The notes beneath the pieces were generated by a model that was not told the origin of the DNA, made no database searches, and saw only the letters and a list, made by a program, of their open reading frames with translations. DNA of 64,000 nucleotides, from positions 744,001-808,000 of the forward strand of contig CAVUFN010000016.1 of NCBI GenBank assembly GCA_963740765.1, read 5' to 3'. A program made the translations under genes and the position numbers. Source of the DNA: DATLGB01 sp963740765. GTDB taxonomy: Bacteria > Actinomycetota > Thermoleophilia > Solirubrobacterales > Solirubrobacteraceae. Numbering within the stretch: position 1 is the first letter of the stretch; every line of letters begins with the position of its first letter. This document shows positions 5,935-15,020 of this stretch, piece after piece.

Positions 5935-8169
5935 GCCCGCGGCGCCGGTCGGCCCGGCGGCACCCTTGGGTCCGGCCGGTCCGGCCGGTCCGGTCGGCCC
6001 CGCCGTCCCGACGCCGGGCGCGCCCTGCGGGCCGGGCTCCCCCTGTGTGCCCACGCCTGCCGGGGTGCCCGTGCCCGACAGATCGACCATCGCGGTCCCC
6101 GGTGCGTTGTCACGCAGCGTGAGCGTGGCGGTGCGCGCGCCCTCGGCGTCAGGGGCGAACCGCAGACTCACCGTGCAGGAGTCCTCGGGCGCGATCGTGC
6201 CGCGGCAGTCGTCGGCGCTCGCGAGGAAATCGGCGGCGTCGGCGCCCGCGAATGCGAACCCTCGGATGTCGAGACCGGCGTCGCCCGTGTTGGTGATCGT
6301 CACGTCACGCGACCGGCTGACGGTCCCGACGGCTCGCGAGCCGAACGCGATCGATCCGGGATCGAGGTCCACGGCCGGCGCACGCACGACCACGGTCTCG
6401 CCCTCGTCGTTGCACGCGCCGGTGGCGGGGTCGTTGAGCGCGTCGCCGGCGTACGAGGCGACGAAGCGGTAGGTGCCTGGCGCCGTCGGGGTGAAGGGGA
6501 CGGACTGCGCGCCGGACTCGATCGTGCTGGTCGAGCTGTCGACGACGGGGCCTGAGCAGGTGGCGTCGTCCGGCCCGTACACGTCGAAGGTCACCGAGCC
6601 GGTCGGCGAGCCCGCGAAGCTGGCACTGTCGGAGATCGACTCGCCCAGCTGCACGTCCGCGTCGGTGACCGTCGTCGACATCTGCGTCGGCACGGGTCCG
6701 ACGGTGACCACCTCGCCGTCGTCGTTGCACGCACCGGTGCTGCCGGCGTAGGTGGCGTCGCCGTCGTAGCTCGCGATCCAGCGATACGTGCCGTCACCCG
6801 TCACAGTCGGATCGAAGGCGGCCGACGTGGCCGTCGGGTACTCCTCCTCCATGGCGGTCAGCGCGGCCGTGTCGGTGAAGACCGGGGCGCCGGTGCAGTC
6901 GGCGTCGTCCGGCCCGTAGAGCTTGAACGTGACCGTCCCGGTGGCGTCAGCCCCGCTGGAGTAGATCGTCGCGGTGTCGGTGAAGGACGCTCCGCTGGCG
7001 ACCGCGCCGGCCGACGCCTGCGTGAACACGACGGTGCCCGGCTTCGGATCCACCACCACCAGCTCGTAAGGGTCGTCGCACGTGCCCGCGCTGCCGGCGT
7101 GCTTGGCGTCGCCGTTGTAGGTCGCGATCCAGCGGTAGTCGCCCGCCGCGGTCGGGGTGTAGGTTGCCGACGTCGCGCTGGGGGCGCCGAACGCACCGGC
7201 GGTCAACGGCACGGCCGAGGTCAGGACCGGGGTGCCACTGCAATCGGCGTCGTCCGGGCCGTAGAGCTTGAACGTGACCGTGCCGGTGGCATCGCCGAAC
7301 CCGTCGTCGGTGACCGTCGCGCTGTCGTTGAACGGCGTCCCGAAGGGGACCTCGCCGGCGGACGCGGTGGACACGGTCGTGGGGACGTCGATGCGCGGGG
7401 CGGTGACCTGGACGGTCTCGCTCTGCTCGCCGCACTGTCCCAGGCTCGGCCCGTAGTTCGCGTCGCCGCCGTAGGCCGCGACCCATCGGTAGGTGCCGAT
7501 GACGTTCGTGGTGTACGGCGCGGAGCTCGCCTCGCCACCGGCCACGGTCGCATCGGACGTGAACACCGGAACGGCGCTGCACGACGGATCGTCGGGCCCG
7601 TAGAGGTTGAAGGTCACGGTGCCGGTGGCCGGGACCTGATCGCTGCCGACCCGGACGGTCGCGGTGTCGGAGAAGGGCTGGTCCTGATCGGCCTGGGGCG
7701 CGGAGGCCTGCGTCGCAAGGCTCGTCGGCTCCGTGTCACCGTCGTAGACGGCGAACGTCTCCGAGGGATCGCCGCACACCCCGCTGACGGGGAGGTTGTT
7801 GGCGTCGCCGTTGTAGGTCGCGATCCAGCGGTAGACCCCGGCCTCCGTCGGCTTGAAGCTGCCGGAGTAGGTGCTGGCCGACTTCGGCGACGACGGCGAG
7901 GCTGCATTCGTCGAGGCGAACACCACGGGGCCGCTGCAGTCGGCGTCGTTGGGCCCGAACACCTCGAAGGTGACCGTCGAAGGCGAGGGCGTGTTTCCCT
8001 GGAAGGTGAGGCTCGCGTAGTCGAAGACCGTCTGGATCCCCACCCCCTCTCCGCTGCGGAGGAGTCCCGTGCGGATGGTTGTGGGGGTCGCCGCAACAGC
8101 AGTGCCGGCCAGGCCGAGGCAGGTGGCGATGAGGGCAAGGGCGGTCAGGACCACCGGACGGACGGACAC
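5740..8169 (-). CDS. Secreted protein: five Ig-like repeats, ASH domain, collagen-like tail (frameshifted end)
   Basis: This predicted exported surface protein has a signal peptide (residues 1-26, LTALALIATCLGLAGTAVAA). Five Ig-like repeats of about 110 residues follow. Each has a VTFxxxGPDDAxC core and a YRWIAxYxGDA strand near a second Cys (GTCDD, GACND), suggesting one disulfide per repeat. Next is an ASH/choice-of-anchor-D domain (IAFGSRAVGT, VTITNTGDAGLDI, LRFAPDAEGART), then Gly-X-Y triplets (GTAGPTGPAGPAGPKGAAGP). After about residue 745 the frame loses meaning and the true ending continues in another frame (5633-5934). The GTG start at 8169 has AAGGAG seven bases upstream (8177-8182). 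Function is probably adhesive or structural. Confidence 0.8.
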   Translation of the reverse strand: MSVRPVVLTALALIATCLGLAGTAVAATPTTIRTGLLRSGEGVGIQTVFDYASLTFQGNTPSPSTVTFEVFGPNDADCSGPVVFASTNAASPSSPKSASTYSGSFKPTEAGVYRWIATYNGDANNLPVSGVCGDPSETFAVYDGDTEPTSLATQASAPQADQDQPFSDTATVRVGSDQVPATGTVTFNLYGPDDPSCSAVPVFTSDATVAGGEASSAPYTTNVIGTYRWVAAYGGDANYGPSLGQCGEQSETVQVTAPRIDVPTTVSTASAGEVPFGTPFNDSATVTDDGFGDATGTVTFKLYGPDDADCSGTPVLTSAVPLTAGAFGAPSATSATYTPTAAGDYRWIATYNGDAKHAGSAGTCDDPYELVVVDPKPGTVVFTQASAGAVASGASFTDTATIYSSGADATGTVTFKLYGPDDADCTGAPVFTDTAALTAMEEEYPTATSAAFDPTVTGDGTYRWIASYDGDATYAGSTGACNDDGEVVTVGPVPTQMSTTVTDADVQLGESISDSASFAGSPTGSVTFDVYGPDDATCSGPVVDSSTSTIESGAQSVPFTPTAPGTYRFVASYAGDALNDPATGACNDEGETVVVRAPAVDLDPGSIAFGSRAVGTVSRSRDVTITNTGDAGLDIRGFAFAGADAADFLASADDCRGTIAPEDSCTVSLRFAPDAEGARTATLTLRDNAPGTAMVDLSGTGTPAGVGTQGEPGPQGAPGVGTAGPTGPAGPAGPKGAAGPTGAAGAPRRPQARPVRAGRRASSAAPCSVRTATTRRSWCTPRSSAPFATAARRRASRCDRAGGCSTVPA

Positions 8170-8244
8170 GGCACTTCTCCTTCAAACGGGGGGGTATGCC
8201 GAGTCGGCAGGGCGCCGTCCAAGCGGATACTTGCTGAGCGCCGG

Positions 8245-9522
8245 TCAGAAACCGGCCAGTACCCCATCGGCCGCGAGCTGCCCGATGATGAGCCCCGCAG
8301 CGATGCGGGCGCCCGCGATCGAGAGGTGCAGGCCGTCGTCGTCGCGGACGCGGACCCGTTTTCCGCGCACGACCATGGTCGCCCGATAGCGGTCGCCGGG
8401 GGTGAAGACCTCGGCCAGATCGAGCACCTTGACGGAGGCGAGCCCGGCCGCAGCCCTGCGCAGCGCGGCGTTCACGACCACCTGACCCGCGGCCCGGCGG
8501 GGATCCTTCGCCGCGGGGACGGTCAGCCACGTCACGGTCCCGCGGCCCTTCTGCGCGTAGGTGCGCATGATCGAGCGCACCCGGCGCGTGTACTCGGCCG
8601 ACCACGCCGCGCCGCAGCACGTGACGGTCGCGCCGCCCCGCGTGGTCATCGGATAGCGGTCGTTCGCGCCGAGGAAGACGACCGTCGCCTGCGGGTGCTG
8701 CGCGGCGACCTGCTGGCGGGCGAGCTTCGGCCAGTCGGCGATCGCGTCCGACGAGATCGCGGCACCGATCTTGACGTCGCCCACGACCTCGGCGCGCCTG
8801 GCGAGCTGGTGACCCAGGATGGCGTCGACGCTCTGCATCATCGAGTCGCCCGTCGTGAGGATCGTCGGGCCGGGCTCCGGGCTCGGCTCGGGTCGCGCCG
8901 GGACGCCGACGGACACGTGCCGGCGCAGGCGCTGCGCGGGCGCCCGGACGGTCACGAGGTAGCGGGTGCGCGCGTGCGGCGTGAAGGAAAAGGCCGCCGT
9001 GGCGCCCGTGAAGCGCAGCGGCGCGCAACGGGCCTTGGCGCGCGGCTTGCGCACGCACGCCTCCGCGACCGAGTCCCCGAGCCCCCAGGTGTCGGTGATC
9101 GTGGCCGTGGCGATGGCGCCCGGCTTGACGCGGCCCGGCGCGGCCAGGGTCAGCCGGTTGCGGCACGACGGCGTGCGGACCTCGTGGGCGGCCGTGTCTA
9201 CGGTCCCGTCCGCGCGCGTGCCCGTGGCGGTGAAGCGCCGGTCGAGGCGGTCGCAGCGCCAGGTCGCAGCGCGGTACAGCGAGCCGGCGGACAGGGGCCC
9301 GAGCCGCGGGTCGTCGCCGAGCGGCTGGGTCAGGGCCAGCGTCCCGAGCGGCGCGTCCTCGGAGAACGTGACCGGCCCGAGATCCGACGATCCGACGGCG
9401 TAGAGCTTCACGTAGCCGCGGTCGACGGATGCGTCGGCGCCCAGGAACAGATGGGCGCGCGCCAGGGTGGGTGGGACCGATCCCGCGGCGAGCAGCGTCG
9501 CGAGCAGCAGCGCCCGTCTCAC
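8245..9522 (-). CDS. Secreted SGNH/GDSL-type hydrolase
   Basis: This 425-residue predicted exported esterase or deacetylase starts at the GTG at 9522, which overlaps the upstream stop as GTGA. A signal peptide (RRALLLATLLAAGSVPPTLARA) is followed by a Cys-containing N-terminal beta region of about 190 residues and a Pro-rich linker (PARPEPSPEPGP). The SGNH domain then begins: block I TTGDSM (nucleophile Ser227), block III FLGAND (Asn287) and block V DDGLH (Asp396, His399). It is the last gene of a three-gene operon whose first gene is a membrane acyltransferase, so it may remove or transfer acyl groups on a surface glycan. The substrate is inferred, not shown. Confidence 0.82.
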   Translation of the reverse strand: MRRALLLATLLAAGSVPPTLARAHLFLGADASVDRGYVKLYAVGSSDLGPVTFSEDAPLGTLALTQPLGDDPRLGPLSAGSLYRAATWRCDRLDRRFTATGTRADGTVDTAAHEVRTPSCRNRLTLAAPGRVKPGAIATATITDTWGLGDSVAEACVRKPRAKARCAPLRFTGATAAFSFTPHARTRYLVTVRAPAQRLRRHVSVGVPARPEPSPEPGPTILTTGDSMMQSVDAILGHQLARRAEVVGDVKIGAAISSDAIADWPKLARQQVAAQHPQATVVFLGANDRYPMTTRGGATVTCCGAAWSAEYTRRVRSIMRTYAQKGRGTVTWLTVPAAKDPRRAAGQVVVNAALRRAAAGLASVKVLDLAEVFTPGDRYRATMVVRGKRVRVRDDDGLHLSIAGARIAAGLIIGQLAADGVLAGF

Positions 9523-10073
9523 GACGAGGCCTTGATCGCGGTCGACCCGTACACGCTCAGGACCGCGGGCAGGCCGCGGTGGCGGGCGTTGCCGGTCGCG
9601 AAGGCCGGGCAGCGCGCGACGCCGCAGGTCAGGCTCCAGGTCAGGCGGCGGGTTCCCGGGGGCACTGCGAACACCTTCGGCGGCGCCTCCTCGGTGGACC
9701 ACAGCACCTGCCCGTCCGCGGACAGGGCGAACTCGTAGCCGGCGTCGGAGCGGTAGCCGGCGAAGGTGGCGCCGTATGCGGCGAACGGGCCGGTGAGCGT
9801 CGCCGTCGCGCCCGCGCCGCGTGGCACGCTGGCGCCGGGCGGGCCGGGGACGACGCGCAGCTGGAGCCCGTCCGTGATGGCCGGGTCCAGCCCGTACGTG
9901 TTCCGCGGCGCGGCGGGCGCGCAGCCGTTCTCGGACACGTCGAAGCCCGGGTCGGCCCGCTCCGCGAAGTGGCCGGTGGCGGCGAGCCCGGCGCCGGGCG
10001 GCGCGTCCGCGCAGGTCTGCACGACTCCGGGGGCCGCGAACACGGCGGCGGCGATGACGGCGGCGAGGCTCAT
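9519..10073 (-). CDS. Secreted protein of unknown function in the acyltransferase operon
   Basis: This is a 184-residue protein with a short signal peptide (MSLAAVIAAAVFAAPGVVQT). The body is rich in beta-forming and Gly/Pro sequence with several Cys (TCADAPPG, ENGCAPAA, CGVARC), suggesting a disulfide-bonded extracellular domain. I do not recognise the family. The ATG at 10073 overlaps the acyltransferase stop (ATGA), and its own stop overlaps the SGNH hydrolase start (GTGA). All three genes are therefore probably translated together. It may bind or present the acylated polymer, but that is inference from position only. Confidence 0.7.
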   Translation of the reverse strand: MSLAAVIAAAVFAAPGVVQTCADAPPGAGLAATGHFAERADPGFDVSENGCAPAAPRNTYGLDPAITDGLQLRVVPGPPGASVPRGAGATATLTGPFAAYGATFAGYRSDAGYEFALSADGQVLWSTEEAPPKVFAVPPGTRRLTWSLTCGVARCPAFATGNARHRGLPAVLSVYGSTAIKASS

Positions 10074-11962
10074 CGGACCAGCGCCACCGCGGCGGCTCGG
10101 GCCCGGGTCAGCTGGGCGGCGTCGACCGGGCCGTGGACCCAGGGCGCCTGACCGGGATCGAGGACGAAGAGCTGGGCGCCCGCCTTGGCGGCGAACACGC
10201 GCGACTGGCGCACACCCACGGTCGGGTCGCCCCGGCGGGCGATGAGCAGCGCGGGCGTGGGCGGGTCGGTCGGATAGAAGCGCGCGGGGTCGAAGTCCTC
10301 CGCTGGGTCGAAGATCGCCGACACGTCCGTCTTCCAGATCGCGAAATCGGCCGGCGCCCCCTCCGCCACGACCGCGTGGAGGCGCCGGTTGGCGCCGAGC
10401 ATCAGCGCCCAGTGCGCGCCCGCCGAGCTGCCCCAGGCCGAGATGGGCAGCTCGGGCCAGCGCGCGCGGGCCTGGTCGTAGGTGGCGAGGACGTCGGCGA
10501 GGCCGGCTGCGTCCGTGGCGTAGGTGCTGCCGATCGCGATCTGGCCGGCGCCGAGCGCAGCCCGCTCCATGTCCATGAAGATGCGGCCGTCGGCCGCGGT
10601 CGCGTACTGGCCGTCGAACGGATCGTCGCGCAGGCGGTTCTCGGGCGGGCCGCATTCGCGCGCGCCGGGCGGCGACGCACCGCACCACGCGCCCGGGTGG
10701 AAGACGAGCGTGACGCCGCGCGGCTCGCCCACCGGCATGCGCACCTCGTAGTACAGGCCCTGCGGACCGTGGGGCGCGGCGGTCGCGACCGTCGCGATCA
10801 GCAGCAGGAGCGTCACCGTGGCCGGCGCGACGGCGCGGCGGCGGGGCTGCCAGCGCTGCATGCGCTCCATGGCCGGGCGCTCGACGAAGTGGTAGCTGAG
10901 CGCGCCGGCGACGATGCTCAGCGGCAGCGCGATCGCCGTCAGGACCAGGAAGCCACCGAACCCGTCACCGAACTCGACGCCGCGCAGGATCAACGTGACG
11001 ATCACGGCCTGGTGGACGAGGAAGATGCTGTAGCCGCGTGCGCCCAGCCACTGCGTCGGCCGGTTGACGAGCCCGCGCCACGGCGCCCGTCCGTCCCAGT
11101 GCATCAGCAGCGGGGCGCCGACCAGCAGCGCGGCGCCCAGCGAGGTGAAGACCGCGATCGGGATCGCCCGGCCCTGACGGTGGGTCAGGTAGAGCTCGGG
11201 CGCGATCAGCGCGGTCGCGGCGAGGCAGCCCACCCCGCCGAGCACCATCAGCGCCGGGGCGGCGCGCGGCACCCGGGGCGGCCGCAGCTCCAGCGCGGCG
11301 AGCACGAGCCCGGGGATGAGCGCGTAGGCCATGGCGGGGAACGAGCGCAGCCAGAACAGCGTGCCCGGCACGAGCGCGCGGAAGATCACGCTGGCGACGA
11401 AGATCGCACCGAGGAAGAGCAGGAGGGCGCGCAGCGAGCCTGGTCCTCGACGCCGCCGGAGGGCCACCCACGCCACGACGGGGACCAGCAGGTACACGGC
11501 GACCTCGATCCCCAGCGACCACGTCTGCCCCATCGTCGGCGATCGCGCGCTGTTGTCGACCAGGCCGCCGAGCAGGAAGCGGCTGACGACACCGCCCGGC
11601 GAGACGCCGTCGGCGCCACGGACGAGGATCACCACCGCGAACACGGCCCAGTAGGCCGGCAGCACGCGCAGCGCGCGGTTGCGCAGATAGCGCCGCACGT
11701 CCGGCGCCTCGCGCCCCTGCAGGTAGGCGTGGATGAACCCGCGGCCGATCAGGTACGTGGACAGCACGAAGAAGATGTGCAGCGACATCTCCGCGCCGCG
11801 GTACAGCCAGCCGAGCGCGGTCGAGAAGTCGAGGTCCCCGGACTGGTAGGCGAGGTTGAACCCGACGTGGAACACGACCACCACGACCGCCGCCAACCCG
11901 CGCAACGGGTCGCCCGCCGCGAACCAGCGTGGCCGCGGTGGCGGCTCGTCGACATCGGGCAC
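10070..11962 (-). CDS. Acyltransferase-3 membrane protein fused to an alpha/beta hydrolase
   Basis: This is a 630-residue two-part protein. Residues about 12-375 form an OafA/OatA-type acyltransferase-3 domain with about ten membrane helices. It shows the N-terminal catalytic-type histidine in VFHVGF, the WSLGIEV motif and the terminal FVERP. After a last hydrophobic segment (TLLLLIATVATAAP) comes an alpha/beta hydrolase domain with nucleophile elbow GSSAG (511-515), a likely acid in ARRGDP and His in PWVHGP (about 610). Acyltransferase-3 proteins are often fused to SGNH domains; an alpha/beta hydrolase partner is less usual. The hydrolase half should be extracytoplasmic. A role in O-acylation of a surface glycan is likely. 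The GTG start at 11962 is divergent from the ligase gene at 11980. Confidence 0.82.
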   Translation of the reverse strand: MPDVDEPPPRPRWFAAGDPLRGLAAVVVVVFHVGFNLAYQSGDLDFSTALGWLYRGAEMSLHIFFVLSTYLIGRGFIHAYLQGREAPDVRRYLRNRALRVLPAYWAVFAVVILVRGADGVSPGGVVSRFLLGGLVDNSARSPTMGQTWSLGIEVAVYLLVPVVAWVALRRRRGPGSLRALLLFLGAIFVASVIFRALVPGTLFWLRSFPAMAYALIPGLVLAALELRPPRVPRAAPALMVLGGVGCLAATALIAPELYLTHRQGRAIPIAVFTSLGAALLVGAPLLMHWDGRAPWRGLVNRPTQWLGARGYSIFLVHQAVIVTLILRGVEFGDGFGGFLVLTAIALPLSIVAGALSYHFVERPAMERMQRWQPRRRAVAPATVTLLLLIATVATAAPHGPQGLYYEVRMPVGEPRGVTLVFHPGAWCGASPPGARECGPPENRLRDDPFDGQYATAADGRIFMDMERAALGAGQIAIGSTYATDAAGLADVLATYDQARARWPELPISAWGSSAGAHWALMLGANRRLHAVVAEGAPADFAIWKTDVSAIFDPAEDFDPARFYPTDPPTPALLIARRGDPTVGVRQSRVFAAKAGAQLFVLDPGQAPWVHGPVDAAQLTRARAAAVALVR

Positions 11963-11967
11963 GGCCC

Positions 11968-11973
11968 TACTTT
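11968..11973 (+). promoter_or_regulatory. Predicted leaderless -10 element of the ligase gene
   Basis: TACTTT lies six bases before the GTG at 11980. The whole divergent gap to the acyltransferase start is only 17 bases. Confidence 0.45.
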
Positions 11974-11979
11974 CGCAGG

Positions 11980-13923
11980 GTGACCGCTCCGCGAGCGCTC
12001 CTCGGGTCGTTCTCCGGCTGCCTGCTCTACGCGACCTTCGCCAGCGGCGCGCAGGACCCGGGGCCGCAGACCTGGACGTTGCTCGCGCTGATCGCCGTCG
12101 CCACCGTGGCCGGTGCGGCCGCGCTGTACGGGAACGGGCTCGCGCTGCGCACCGACCGCCTCGCGCTCGCCGGCGTGATCGGCCTCGCGGCCTTCGCGGC
12201 GTGGGCTGCGATCGGCATCACCAGCAGCGTCGCGCCCGACAGCTCGTGGGCGGACGCGAACCTCGTCGCCGGTTACGTGCTGGTCGTCGTCATCGGGGTG
12301 GCGCTCGGCTCGTCGCTCCCACGAGCGGCGACGCAGGTCGGGGTCGCGCTCGGCGCGGTGTTCGTGCTCGCCGCGCTGTGGGCGCTGCTGGGCAAGACGC
12401 TCCCCGGGGTGAAGGACACAGCCGGGCTGCTCTCCCGCCTGCAGGCGCCGCTCGGCTACTGGAACGCGCTGGCACTGTGCTGCGTCAGCGGCCTGATCCC
12501 GCTGCTGCGGCTGGCGGTCCGGGGCTCGCTGCCCGCCCTCGCCGGGACCTACGTGCTCGCGCTCGCGCTCGGCCTGACCTACTCGCGGGGCGCGCTGTTC
12601 GCGCTCGTCGTCGCGCTCGCCGTGCTGCTGTGGCTGACCCCGGAGCGGTCGCGGACGCTCGCGCTCGCGCTGTCCGTCGCCGTCGCCGTCGCCGCGCCGA
12701 TCGGGGTCGCGGGCGCGCGCTCGGACCTCTCGACGAACTTCGTCCCGGTCGACGCGCGCACCGGCGACGGCCTGATCCTGCTCGCCGTCACGGTCGTCGC
12801 CGGCGCGCTGCTGGTGCTCTGGGGGCGGGCGCTGCGCGAGCTCGTCCTGCCCGATGACGCAGGGGGGCCCGCCTCCGGCGCCCCTGGCCGCGGCGTCTGG
12901 CAGGGGGTCGCCGCGGTCGCCGCCGTCGTGGCGATCACGTTCGCCGCCACCGGGGGCGTCGGCCGCGCGTGGGACGACTTCACCGACGTGGACCGGCTCG
13001 CCCCCACCACGAGCCCCGACCGCGTCCTGTCGCTCAGCGGCAGCGCCCGCTGGTCGTGGTGGGGGGAGGCGGCCGGCGCGTTCTCGGACAAGCCGCTGAC
13101 CGGCTGGGGCTCCGGCTCGTTCCGGGTCACCCACCTGCTCTACCGCGACATCGGCCTGCGCGTCGAGCAGCCCCACAACGTCGAACTGCAGTGGCTGGCC
13201 GAGAACGGCCTCCCCGGCCTGCTGCTCGCCGGCGGCGGCCTGCTGGCGCTGCTCGCCGCGGGCTATCGCCGCGTCCGTCGCGACCCCGAGGGCGCTGCCC
13301 TGCTCGCCGTCGCCGCCGCCTGGGTCGCGCAGTCGCCGTTCGAGTGGACGTGGGACATCCCGGCCGCCACGCTGCCGATGCTGCTCGCCCTCGGTGTGCT
13401 GGCCGGGCGGGCGGCGCCGCCCCGGCGCACGCCGGTCCGCGGGCCGATCCTCGCCGGCGTCGCCGTGGCCGCAGCGCTGCTGGCGATCTCCGTCGCCCTC
13501 CCGGGACTGGCGCGCTGGCAGACCGACCGGGCGCTGCGCCTCGCGTCGGGCGAGCGGGCCGCGCGCGCCGCCGACCTCGCCGCCCGCCTCAACCCGCTGG
13601 GGACGGAGGCGCTGCTGGTCGCCGCCGACGTCGCCGAGCGGCGCGATCGGCTCGCCGACGCGCGCCGCTACGTGCTGCGCGCCGTCCGCCGCCAGCCCTA
13701 CGACGTGGAGAGCTGGCAGCAGCTCGCGCGCGTGGAGTTCGCGGCGTCCGATCGCGTCAGCGGCCTCGGCGCGCTCGCCCACGCGCTGCGCCTCGATCCC
13801 GCCAACGGGTTCGTGATCGGCCAGGCGCGCCGCGCCTACGAGACCGCGGTCGACCCGGGCGAGTCCGCGACCGCGACCGGGACGCCCTTGGAGGCCAGCC
13901 AGGCCAGCAGCGCGACCCCGTAG
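11980..13923 (+). CDS. O-antigen ligase/Wzy-like membrane protein with C-terminal TPR region
   Basis: This 647-residue polytopic membrane protein has about twelve hydrophobic segments. It carries the ligase/polymerase hallmark PHNVELQWLAENGLPG in the large loop region (about residues 395-410), matching the PHNxxLxxxxExG signature of Wzy/WaaL proteins. The preceding GWGSGSFR fits the periplasmic loop. Residues about 510-640 are soluble, Ala/Arg-rich helical repeats that look like TPRs (AARLNPLGTEALLVAADVAE, AHALRLDPANGF). It probably joins or polymerises lipid-linked glycan at the membrane surface. The GTG at 11980 is chosen over an upstream ATG at 11929 because of the hydrophobic start and TACTTT. 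The 3' end overlaps the opposing gene by 88 bases. Confidence 0.8.
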   Translation: MTAPRALLGSFSGCLLYATFASGAQDPGPQTWTLLALIAVATVAGAAALYGNGLALRTDRLALAGVIGLAAFAAWAAIGITSSVAPDSSWADANLVAGYVLVVVIGVALGSSLPRAATQVGVALGAVFVLAALWALLGKTLPGVKDTAGLLSRLQAPLGYWNALALCCVSGLIPLLRLAVRGSLPALAGTYVLALALGLTYSRGALFALVVALAVLLWLTPERSRTLALALSVAVAVAAPIGVAGARSDLSTNFVPVDARTGDGLILLAVTVVAGALLVLWGRALRELVLPDDAGGPASGAPGRGVWQGVAAVAAVVAITFAATGGVGRAWDDFTDVDRLAPTTSPDRVLSLSGSARWSWWGEAAGAFSDKPLTGWGSGSFRVTHLLYRDIGLRVEQPHNVELQWLAENGLPGLLLAGGGLLALLAAGYRRVRRDPEGAALLAVAAAWVAQSPFEWTWDIPAATLPMLLALGVLAGRAAPPRRTPVRGPILAGVAVAAALLAISVALPGLARWQTDRALRLASGERAARAADLAARLNPLGTEALLVAADVAERRDRLADARRYVLRAVRRQPYDVESWQQLARVEFAASDRVSGLGALAHALRLDPANGFVIGQARRAYETAVDPGESATATGTPLEASQASSATP

Positions 13924-15020
13924 AACCACAGGCCCGCCATCACGGCCGTGTAGATGACATAGATCACCGCGAGCGGCGGGTCGTAGGCGTCCGTGAGCAG
14001 CAGCAGCAACGGCGTCACCGCGAGCTGCACCGCGAGCACCCCGCGCCAGTGCCCGCGCACGAGGAAGAACGGGACCGCCCACCCGAGGTACGTCACCGAC
14101 AGGTTGACCCCGAAGACGTAGACGACCAGCCAGGTCAGGCAGATGCCTGTGAGGACGTCGATCGCCGGCCGTCGCCACAGCAGCACCGCGAGTGCGAGCA
14201 GCGCCGGCATCAGCACGAAGGTGGTCGCGTCGTCGCGCAGGAAGGCGAGGAAGTCGCCGACCGGCTGCGGGTCGCCGGCCAGCAGCTTCGCGGCGAACGT
14301 CGGCTGCAGGATCAGCGACAGCCCGCCGACCGCCGGGATCCCGTGGTAGGAGCCGAGCGCCGAGACCTGGCTCGGCGTCTGCGCGTAGAACGGCGACAGC
14401 GCGAGCAGCGCGCCGCCCACCGCGACCGCCGCCACCGTCGTGCCCTCCCGGCGCGACCGCGAGGCAGCCACGAACGGCAGCACGAGCAGCAGCGGCACCG
14501 TCTTGATCGACGCGGCCAGCGCCAGCAGCAGCCCGACCCACACGGCCCGGCGCTCGCAGCGCACCCACACCCACAGCGCGAGCAGCGAGGCCAGCGCCGC
14601 CGGCGTGTCGAGCTGCCCGAACCAGCCCGACCCGATCACGCTCAGCGGCCCGAAGGCCACCACCGCGGCGCCGATCAGGCGCGTGCGCTCGTCGCGCCCG
14701 AAGCGCCCGAGCAGGTCGGCGACCAGCACGGTGATCGCGACGTCGCACAGCGCCGGCCCGAGCCGCACGGCCGCGGAGAAGCTGATGACGTGGTTGAGCT
14801 CGCCCGCGCTCAGCAGCCACGGGAACCAGCCCGGCCCGTACGGCCATTCGACGCGCGTGACCAGTGCGTACGCATCGAAGCCACCGGCCCGCACGCCGTC
14901 CAGCGTGCGCTGGTAGTTGGTGATGTCGAAGGTGCTGCCGTCGGTGACGGCGATCAGGACGAGGCGGACGACCAGCCCGCCCGCGGCGATCAGCGCCACC
15001 CGCCGCGCGAACGGGGTCAC
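13836..15020 (-). CDS. GT-C-type polytopic glycosyltransferase (GT87/DUF2029-like)
   Basis: This 394-residue integral membrane protein has about ten helices. The first outer loop contains an acidic site (TDGSTFDITNYQ) and then VEWPYGPGWFPWLL, a layout typical of GT-C glycosyltransferases using polyprenyl-phosphate sugars, such as GT87 mannosyltransferases. GQLDTPAALASLLAL and ASIKTVPLLLVLPF are also family-like. The donor and acceptor are unknown. The GTG at 15020 overlaps the rnd stop as GTGA, so it follows rnd in one operon. It converges on and overlaps the Wzy-like gene by 88 bases, and both probably act on envelope glycans. Confidence 0.75.
   Translation of the reverse strand: MTPFARRVALIAAGGLVVRLVLIAVTDGSTFDITNYQRTLDGVRAGGFDAYALVTRVEWPYGPGWFPWLLSAGELNHVISFSAAVRLGPALCDVAITVLVADLLGRFGRDERTRLIGAAVVAFGPLSVIGSGWFGQLDTPAALASLLALWVWVRCERRAVWVGLLLALAASIKTVPLLLVLPFVAASRSRREGTTVAAVAVGGALLALSPFYAQTPSQVSALGSYHGIPAVGGLSLILQPTFAAKLLAGDPQPVGDFLAFLRDDATTFVLMPALLALAVLLWRRPAIDVLTGICLTWLVVYVFGVNLSVTYLGWAVPFFLVRGHWRGVLAVQLAVTPLLLLLTDAYDPPLAVIYVIYTAVMAGLWFYGVALLAWLASKGVPVAVADSPGSTAVS

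Noticed and set aside
11749..14847. A 1032-codon minus-strand frame, and similar frames at 46440-49892 and 56428-59760
   Set aside because: They lie opposite well-supported genes (ligase, rml/M1 region, lhr), have low-complexity Arg/Ala/Gly composition and show no family motif.
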